Shown: positions 4,218-5,139 of the stretch, piece by piece
How the letters are laid out: each line of letters starts with the position of its first letter
How positions within the stretch are numbered: position 1 is the first letter of the stretch
DNA from: Candidatus Zambryskibacteria bacterium CG_4_9_14_3_um_filter_40_16
GTDB lineage: Bacteria > Patescibacteriota > Minisyncoccia > Phycocordibacterales > Zambryskibacteraceae
Length of the DNA: 5,139 nucleotides
NCBI GenBank assembly: GCA_002791475.1
Contig: PFXE01000025.1
Span: forward strand, 1-5,139
Direction: 5' to 3'
The notes under the pieces: generated by a model
Seen by the model: only the letters and a program-made list of their open reading frames with translations
Databases searched by the model: none
What the model was told of the DNA's origin: nothing
Made by a program: the position numbers and the translations under genes

Positions 4218-5139
4218 TTACTGGCCTAGTGCGTTTAAGATATTTTGCAGAGCTTGCAAAACACTCGCCAATCCATTGACCGCTGACTCTATTCTCAATA
4301 TTTTTGTTGTGCTTTGGTCATCCTCTAACTCTGTTCCTCCCCCAGGAGGTTGCGGAGTGGTTACAACATTCAGAATAACAGAATTGCCCGTGGGGAAACT
4401 ACTTCCTTTTTCATTCACGAACAAATTATGCGTGCCGATACTGGTATTACTTGGAATGACAAACTTGATGGTGGTGGGTGACACATAAGTCGTGGCTAAT
4501 GACTGTCCTGCTACTCCATCCAGAAAAACGAAAGTGAATTGATTGAAGTTAGAACCATAGACAAATACCGTAGTTCCTACGGTTGCAGAAGAAGGACTGA
4601 TAAAAGAAATGGTTGGCGCTTGGGCTTGCGGAGTAGCTGCAACATTTACGGTTATACTACTTGATGCAGAGCCCCCTGGACCGGCACAAGTCATGGTGTA
4701 TGTGGTGGTTGGAGCTGTAACATTACCGAAAAAGAATGTACCGCTATAGCTTGGCATGTTTATTCCGTTTGAGTTATAGACGCTATTGTTGTACAAAACT
4801 CCATCTCTAAAAATCTGGCAAGAGTAAATATTTGTTGCGCTCCAGTTAAAATTAACAGAGCTTCCGGAAGTTATAGTGATAGGACCGTGTGAGCCGTTGT
4901 AAGTTAGATTGACTGTTGGAGCTGGAGCCGTAACTGGTCCTATTGCTGGCGGATTGTTTGGGATTGGGATTTGAGGAATTGATGGTGGGGGTAGTAGAGT
5001 AGGGGCGGTCACATTTATAGTAACCTTGTCGTTTGCCACTTGGCCTATGGAATTTGGGCAACTAATCAATATTGTCGTGTTTGAAGTTAAGCTCCCGCTA
5101 TCTCTGGATCCTGAAATAGGAAGACTTCCTCCCCATGTA
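4218..5139 (-). CDS. secreted Ig-like/TIG-domain surface protein, C-terminal part
   Basis: The frame is open from the TAA at 4218-4220 to the right edge without a start that looks genuine; a TTG at 5069 lies inside a domain and is not taken as the start. So the 306 visible residues are the C-terminal end of a longer protein. In order: the end of one Ig-like repeat (W-G-G-S, S-G-S, S-L-T-S-N-T-T, S-C, ending near 5010), a Pro-rich linker (about 5010-4910), a second Ig-like repeat with Y-S-C and T-Y-T-M-T-C (about 4910-4640; its end G-P-G-G-S-A-S-S-S-I-T-V is typical of these repeats), an IPT/TIG domain (about 4620-4345: F-I-S-P-S-S-A, G-T-T-V-F-V-Y-G-S-N-F, S-P-T-T-I-K-F-V-I-P), a Pro/Gly linker and an amphipathic Leu/Ala/Asn tail. 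The high Thr/Ser/Asn content and lack of charge fit an extracellular adhesin-like or cell-surface protein. No LPxTG or C-terminal membrane helix is seen. It converges on recG with 5 bp between stops. Confidence 0.82.
   Translation of the reverse strand, partial: TWGGSLPISGSRDSGSLTSNTTILISCPNSIGQVANDKVTINVTAPTLLPPPSIPQIPIPNNPPAIGPVTAPAPTVNLTYNGSHGPITITSGSSVNFNWSATNIYSCQIFRDGVLYNNSVYNSNGINMPSYSGTFFFGNVTAPTTTYTMTCAGPGGSASSSITVNVAATPQAQAPTISFISPSSATVGTTVFVYGSNFNQFTFVFLDGVAGQSLATTYVSPTTIKFVIPSNTSIGTHNLFVNEKGSSFPTGNSVILNVVTTPQPPGGGTELEDDQSTTKILRIESAVNGLASVLQALQNILNALGQ

Noticed and set aside
4243..4261. TTTTGCA/TGCAAAA hairpin as a recG terminator
   Set aside because: It is a short AT-rich 7-bp stem with no following T-tract, lying inside the coding end of the convergent gene.

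Overview
The window looks like a chromosomal segment of an uncultivated Patescibacteria/CPR bacterium, most likely Parcubacteria-like. This is inferred from the gene style: a short membrane-anchored cupredoxin with a HNH-type copper site, a secreted protein built of Ig-like and IPT/TIG domains, and a RecG with lineage-divergent helicase motifs. No rRNA or other taxonomic marker is present, so the assignment is tentative.

Layout: 1-300 is a GC-rich (about 51% by hand count), repeat- and hairpin-rich stretch without a convincing gene. 315-827(+) is a very AT-rich orphan gene (about 28% GC in its second half) with weak resemblance to ADP-ribosyltransferase-like proteins. 828-1017 is intergenic and carries a good extended -10 promoter. 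1018-1512(+) encodes a membrane-anchored cupredoxin and is followed by a strong intrinsic terminator (1520-1566). 1585-4212(+) is recG. 4218-5139(-) is the C-terminal part of a large secreted Ig-like/TIG protein that runs off the right edge. It converges tail-to-tail on recG with only 5 bp between the stop codons.

The notable feature is inside recG. Between helicase motif II (DEQH, residues 424-427) and motif III (TATPIPR, residues 604-610), where ordinary RecG has a short loop, this protein carries about 150 extra residues. They form a complete GxxExxY-family (PD-(D/E)XK nuclease-like) domain with its GxxExxY signature and candidate catalytic D527, E537 and K539 intact. The reading frame is preserved, the insert has lower GC (about 34% against about 43% in the following helicase part) and it contains no Met codon. 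Its junctions carry three GCGGAA words on the left and three TTCCGC words on the right, including a perfect 9-bp inverted pair. This suggests either an in-frame mobile insertion in an essential-type repair gene, comparable in concept to Rickettsia palindromic elements or inteins, or a domesticated helicase-nuclease fusion.

The genes do not form one obvious pathway. recG is a DNA-repair gene, the cupredoxin and TIG protein are envelope or secreted proteins, and the first gene is an accessory orphan.
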